From Bacteroidales bacterium (GTDB lineage: Bacteria > Bacteroidota > Bacteroidia > Bacteroidales > VadinHA17): a stretch of DNA of 16,267 bases. Below, piece by piece: positions 13,479-16,267 of this stretch. Position 1 is the stretch's first letter; every line of letters begins with the position of its first letter. Made by a program: the position numbers and the translations under genes. The notes beneath the pieces were generated by a model. That model was not told the DNA's origin. It was given only the letters and a program-made list of their open reading frames with translations, and searched no databases. The DNA lies in NCBI GenBank assembly GCA_017882245.1, contig JADGPV010000204.1, positions 1 to 16,267 of the forward strand, given 5' to 3'.

Positions 13479-13756
13479 AAGCCCAATTAGTGGAACTTTG
13501 CAAGCGTTACAAAGACCCTTTGTCAAAAAAAAACGAAGGTTTATTTATAATTAAACCCGATTGGCAACCGGAATGAGATTATTCGTCAAATAAGGGTCAA
13601 TTTTTACCAAAAATCAAGGGGAGAAATGGATCTTTAGGTCGTGAAATACGTTAAAGTAATAATTATCTGACTTATAGAGAAGCAGAATACCTGATATTCA
13701 GGAAGTCGCATTTTTGACTAACGAAAGGTTTTTTTGGGTAAGATTTTTTCACATTG

Positions 13757-13801
13757 CAGACCCGGCTCTGCGCCGGAAAAGATGACCAGGTCTCTGATCG
13801 G
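13757..13801. repeat. dispersed 45-bp repeat A, copy 2
   Basis: 42/45 identical to 12518-12562. It lies 17 bp downstream of the lipoprotein stop codon. One substitution shortens the inner hairpin to CCGGC/GCCGG. Confidence 0.85.
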
Positions 13802-13818
13802 GAGGCGAAGACCAACAG

Positions 13819-14520
13819 TTATTCCCTTGTCACTACCAGTTCTGCTTTATAGTCCTTCTGATTTATTTTGTGCCCCGCGGTCGGATACGGGCTTAAACTG
13901 ATAAGTTTATAGATAAATCCGTCAACAGTTTCGTAAGTGGCAAACTGACTGTTTGTATTTAATGTAAATATTACAGGCTTTTCATTACATTTTCCCAACT
14001 TAAATCTTACCGCGGCATTCCCTGCCCAAAAACAATAAACTCCTTTGGGACAACGGGAATCACCAGTTATAGAGTCAAGACAGAGGTACATTTGATTTTC
14101 CGGATAATACAAGCAGTCATGGAATGATATACTTACAGTATCGTTCAGAAGCAGACTGTCATACTGATTCCAATTTGAAACATAAATATTTTGATAATCA
14201 TTTGATGGATACAGAGCTATGCAAGTCTTCAGTTCATCAGCTGCAGCTTTTCTGATATCTGCTTTTACCATCTGGCCAACTTTAAATTCACCTCTGGCCA
14301 TATTAACAGCGATATAATAGTTATTCCTGCTCTGGCCTATTTCCTCTTTCACTCTGACGGAATCTTCCGGAAATTCCAATATGCAGGTGGAGCAATTAGG
14401 GTCAAAACCGACAATCCTTGCGACATAATTTTTATTGCCATCATGACTTTCTTCACAGGCAAGCAGAAAAGAAAATAAGACAGAAATAATTACCAGCCTT
14501 ACCATGTTTTTGATTATCAC
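13819..14520 (-). CDS. lipoprotein of unknown function
   Basis: A 233-residue predicted lipoprotein: a hydrophobic signal ending F-L-L-A-C with the lipobox Cys22 followed by E-E-S, so lipid attachment and an envelope location are likely. The mature protein is Cys-rich (for example C43, C46, C100, C136, C147, C157, C163, C178). The segment D-S-R-C-P-K-G-V-Y-C-F-W-A-G-N-A (154-169) is a pattern that I recognise from many uncharacterised Bacteroidota lipoproteins (S-R-C-P-x-x-x-x-C-x-W-A-G), function unknown. The start could also be Met6. No clear TAnnTTTG promoter was found in the 137-bp spacer upstream, so it may depend on the upstream pair or on a divergent promoter form. Confidence 0.82.
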   Translation of the reverse strand: MIIKNMVRLVIISVLFSFLLACEESHDGNKNYVARIVGFDPNCSTCILEFPEDSVRVKEEIGQSRNNYYIAVNMARGEFKVGQMVKADIRKAAADELKTCIALYPSNDYQNIYVSNWNQYDSLLLNDTVSISFHDCLYYPENQMYLCLDSITGDSRCPKGVYCFWAGNAAVRFKLGKCNEKPVIFTLNTNSQFATYETVDGFIYKLISLSPYPTAGHKINQKDYKAELVVTRE

Positions 14521-14657
14521 TTAATTTGTCTGATCAACATCAGTGATTTACCGCAAAAATCATTCCAAATAAGGTATATCTGGAGAAAGAACGTGCGATG
14601 AATTAAGGTAATTGGTTTATTATAGAAGAAGGTGTCAAGTTGTATTTTTAGTTTATA

Positions 14658-15239
14658 TCACAGCAGAATAAATCTATATCCTAATGAGATTCCAACAGGA
14701 AATAACCCCATTGTAAATTGAACACCATGGTTTTGCTCCAAATCATCCATATAATTCTTTACTGCTGAACCTCTTACAGGTATTAATAAAGCAACTGACC
14801 AATAACCCATCATACCGGGACGGAAATGAAAGTCCAATCCGGCTCCAAATGTCGGCCCATAAAATAGTTTATTATACTCTGGTACATCCGTTACAGCAAT
14901 TGCAGCATTATATCCATACATTGCCAATGCATATGGAGTTATTTTGGATGATGGTTTTTTTGATATAAACCTAACCTTAGCCCCTGCATTAAAGCCGAAG
15001 CCAGCTATTGCATATCCTCCGCCCGCAAAAAGTCCGACACTTTTGACGGGATAAAATAATAAATCTGCTCCAAGCCCGCCATAATCCTGACCTAGTCCAA
15101 TCCCCAGGGTCAATTTATCAGTGCGTACCTGGGCAGAAATGCTATCTTGTTGAATTGCCTTATAAAAGTTATCCTGTGCATTTATCTGAACTGCAATCAG
15201 AAATAAAACTAATAAAAGATAAGCTTTGCCTTTTTTCAT
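14658..15239 (-). CDS. predicted outer-membrane beta-barrel protein
   Basis: A 193-residue protein with a signal peptide (M-K-K-G-K, hydrophobic core, Q-I-N-A-Q cleavage at about 22). The remainder alternates Gly and aromatic residues (L-T-L-G-I-G-L-G-Q-D-Y-G, V-G-L-F-A-G-G-G-Y-A-I-A-G-F-G-F-N-A-G-A) and ends G-I-S-L-G-Y-R-F, typical of a small porin-like barrel of about eight strands. I chose ATG 15239 because it directly precedes the signal peptide. An upstream in-frame ATG at 15272 would add 11 residues. It follows the zinc-ribbon gene by 39 bp on the same strand, so they are probably co-transcribed. No substrate or family can be named. Confidence 0.78.
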   Translation of the reverse strand: MKKGKAYLLLVLFLIAVQINAQDNFYKAIQQDSISAQVRTDKLTLGIGLGQDYGGLGADLLFYPVKSVGLFAGGGYAIAGFGFNAGAKVRFISKKPSSKITPYALAMYGYNAAIAVTDVPEYNKLFYGPTFGAGLDFHFRPGMMGYWSVALLIPVRGSAVKNYMDDLEQNHGVQFTMGLFPVGISLGYRFILL

Positions 15240-15278
15240 AGCTTTAATTTTAAAGATTTCACTCGTGAACAATATAAA

Positions 15279-15830
15279 TTATTCTTTTGGTTTCAGGTAT
15301 CTGTCATTAAGTTGGGAATTGACAAGTACTCCGTTCTGAAGTACATATTCTTCCACAACAAGACCCATTCTACCCCGCATTTTAATTGTAATTGTTGTAT
15401 CAGTTGCAGACCATGTGCCTTTATCCTTTTGTCCTACCTTTACCCCGCCACGGCCATCCGGTTCAGTCCACATCCAGATAGCTCTGCCATTATCTCGCAG
15501 ATCATATGCTTCCGTACTTTCTCCGGAGTTGCCCTTGACCACAATAGTATAACCTCCGGCATACTTTTCTGTATACTGATTAACGGTTGCTGGAGGGATT
15601 GACACATTTGATGATGGCTTATACTTGACGAATAAGGCTGCCAAAATAACAATGACTCCAACGATACCCAATGTTTTGAAAACGATACCCAAGCGACTTT
15701 TCTTCCTGGCTTTTATTGAATGTATTGCAGCTTTTTCTTCCGGCTTTTTCAGGTGAAACCCACAATGCGGACAGGTTGCCGCCGTGTCACTGACTTCTTT
15801 TTTGCATTCCGGACAGTTAATCAGAGCCAT
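15279..15830 (-). CDS. zinc-ribbon protein with a membrane anchor and extracytoplasmic domain
   Basis: A 183-residue protein in three parts. An N-terminal zinc ribbon has C6-x-x-C9 and C20-P-H-C23. A single membrane span follows a basic stretch (K-A-R-K-K-S-R, then about 48-68). A C-terminal domain of about 110 residues begins Y-A-G-G-Y-T-I-V-V, has a W-x-W and G-T-W-S-A-T-D-T-T-I-T-I core and looks like a small all-beta lipocalin-like fold. Zinc-ribbon-plus-TM proteins of this kind are common and mostly unstudied; a role in sensing or membrane stress is possible but not shown. It is probably the first gene of a two-gene unit with the barrel protein. Confidence 0.8.
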   Translation of the reverse strand: MALINCPECKKEVSDTAATCPHCGFHLKKPEEKAAIHSIKARKKSRLGIVFKTLGIVGVIVILAALFVKYKPSSNVSIPPATVNQYTEKYAGGYTIVVKGNSGESTEAYDLRDNGRAIWMWTEPDGRGGVKVGQKDKGTWSATDTTITIKMRGRMGLVVEEYVLQNGVLVNSQLNDRYLKPKE

Positions 15831-15862
15831 ATTTATTATGATTTATTACTTTAACCGTTAGC

Positions 15863-15870
15863 CAAAACTA
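15863..15870 (-). promoter_or_regulatory. candidate -7 element of the zinc-ribbon gene
   Basis: On the - strand this reads TAGTTTTG (TAnnTTTG), 33 nt upstream of the ATG. At the -33 position there is TTC rather than TTG. Confidence 0.45.
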
Positions 15871-15871
15871 C

Positions 15872-15900
15872 AAAAAAAATGTCTGATTTTGAATGATCAG
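15872..15900 (-). terminator. weak intrinsic terminator after the small membrane-protein gene
   Basis: On the - strand CTGAT/ATCAG with an 8-nt loop is followed by ACA and eight T. It lies 34 nt past the stop at 15934 and just before the next promoter. The stem is only 5 bp. Confidence 0.45.
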
Positions 15901-15933
15901 GTCCTTCTCCCGGGTTCAAAGGAGAGAAAGCAT

Positions 15934-16026
15934 TTAATCCAGTCGTGCGTTCAATACCAACCACCATATTATAAGGATAAAAGCAAAAAGGACAAGCCTG
16001 AAAAATGATCCGATGACATGCTTCAT
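15934..16026 (-). CDS. small single-span membrane protein (30 residues)
   Basis: A 30-codon frame: M-K-H-V-I-G-S-F-F-R, then an unbroken hydrophobic run L-V-L-F-A-F-I-L-I-I-W-W-L-V-L, then N-A-R-L-D and TAA. Support for a real gene is an AGGAG ribosome-binding site seven bases before the ATG, a TATATTTG promoter element 26 nt upstream and a terminator-like hairpin downstream. One helix with positive residues at the N-side is expected in the inner membrane. No family is recognised; the function is unknown. It may be a regulator of a membrane protein, as many such micro-proteins are. Confidence 0.6.
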   Translation of the reverse strand: MKHVIGSFFRLVLFAFILIIWWLVLNARLD

Positions 16027-16051
16027 TATAATCTCCTGCTTACGACACCCC

Positions 16052-16059
16052 CAAATATA
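16052..16059 (-). promoter_or_regulatory. candidate -7 element of the small membrane-protein gene
   Basis: On the - strand this reads TATATTTG (TAnnTTTG), which would place the transcript start about 20 nt before the ATG and leave the AGGAG site inside the leader. No -33 TTG at the usual distance. Confidence 0.5.
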
Positions 16060-16128
16060 CGATGAAACGAGAATAAATAATAAAAAAGCAACATCCCATT
16101 ATAAAGTCGCGCCGCAATGTCTTTTTAA

Positions 16129-16267
16129 TTATGTGGAAAGAGTTGTCAGCCTGTAATAAGCTTTGAAATAACTTATGCTTGAAAGGGCAAGACCGAGACC
16201 GATACCGTTATAGATCAGCGAGAGCCAGTCCTTATGAATACGAGAGTGGCGCAATGTTACACCAAGA
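16129..16267 (-). CDS. C-terminal end of an unidentified membrane protein
   Basis: A frame open from the right edge runs 45 codons to a TAA stop at 16129-16131. The peptide has a charged segment (R-H-S-R-I-H-K-D-W-L), a hydrophobic stretch rich in G, L and I (S-L-I-Y-N-G-I-G-L-G-L-A-L-S-S-I-S-Y-F) and a short tail (K-A-Y-Y-R-L-T-T-L-S-T), which looks like a last membrane helix and cytoplasmic end. Codon choice is less AT-rich than the accessory genes to its left, in line with a return to core sequence. The family cannot be named from so little. Confidence 0.55.
   Translation of the reverse strand, partial: LGVTLRHSRIHKDWLSLIYNGIGLGLALSSISYFKAYYRLTTLST

Larger units (their letters stand above)
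13349..13818. other. 470-bp non-coding, AT-rich spacer
   Basis: It holds the glucosaminidase promoter with an overlapping 12-bp palindrome (13441-13478), a small ACAAAG/CTTTGT inverted repeat (13509-13523) and repeat A copy 2 (13757-13801). The middle (13525-13750) shows nothing that I can identify: no start codon with a credible frame on either strand. Confidence 0.65.

Noticed and set aside
13690..13702. CCTGA/TCAGG inverted repeat in the AT-rich spacer
   Set aside because: A 5-bp stem with no T-run and no promoter nearby is expected by chance in a stretch of this size.
11629..16267. Integrated element with a duplicated tRNA-Asp 3' end as attachment site
   Set aside because: No second copy of the T-arm/acceptor sequence and no integrase gene occur in the window. 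The GGGTTCAAA near 15911 is part of a different small hairpin, not a tRNA end.

Overview
The window looks like a chromosomal segment of a Bacteroidota (Bacteroidales-type) bacterium. The evidence is the DUF3822-rsmD pair, a Bacteroidota-style phospho-sugar mutase, lipoprotein and secretion signals of that phylum, poor Shine-Dalgarno sequences at most starts, and several promoters that fit TTG-N18-20-TAnnTTTG, the form used by this phylum's primary sigma factor.

Left and middle part (1-11471) is dense with conserved genes. The end of rfbC, rfbD and a phospho-sugar mutase form a tight + strand operon (ATGA overlaps) for dTDP-rhamnose and sugar-phosphate supply. A YjbQ-family gene (-) and a PagL-like outer-membrane lipid A deacylase gene (+) diverge from a short spacer. 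A RecD/Dda-like SF1B helicase gene (-) is divergent from a DUF3822-rsmD operon (+). Next is a four-gene - strand operon for a periplasmic molybdenum hydroxylase: xdhC (cofactor insertion/maturation), mocA-like (cofactor cytidylylation), a [2Fe-2S] small subunit and a Tat-exported large subunit of the isoquinoline 1-oxidoreductase/nicotinate dehydrogenase type. There is no FAD subunit gene.

A tRNA-Asp(GTC) gene (11554-11628) marks a change of character. Beyond it the DNA is visibly more AT-rich, coding density falls, and the genes are poorly characterised envelope proteins on the - strand: a small secreted protein, a GH73-like glucosaminidase, a lipoprotein, an outer-membrane barrel, a membrane-anchored zinc-ribbon protein, a 30-residue single-span membrane protein missed by ordinary ORF cut-offs, and the C-terminus of another membrane protein running off the right edge.

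The most unusual non-coding structure is directly downstream of the tRNA. A perfect 16-bp inverted repeat begins on the tRNA discriminator base and encloses three further stems, so that about 137 nt could fold as a four-way junction. Two dispersed repeat families occur in the spacers. One is a 45-bp repeat (12518 and 13757). The other is a 65-bp repeat (4178 and 12631) whose terminator-like hairpin shows a compensatory base-pair change between the copies. Three tracts made of exactly three 7-bp units lie at gene ends or starts. No CRISPR array, integrase, transposase or toxin-antitoxin system is visible, and I did not find a clear new multi-gene system.
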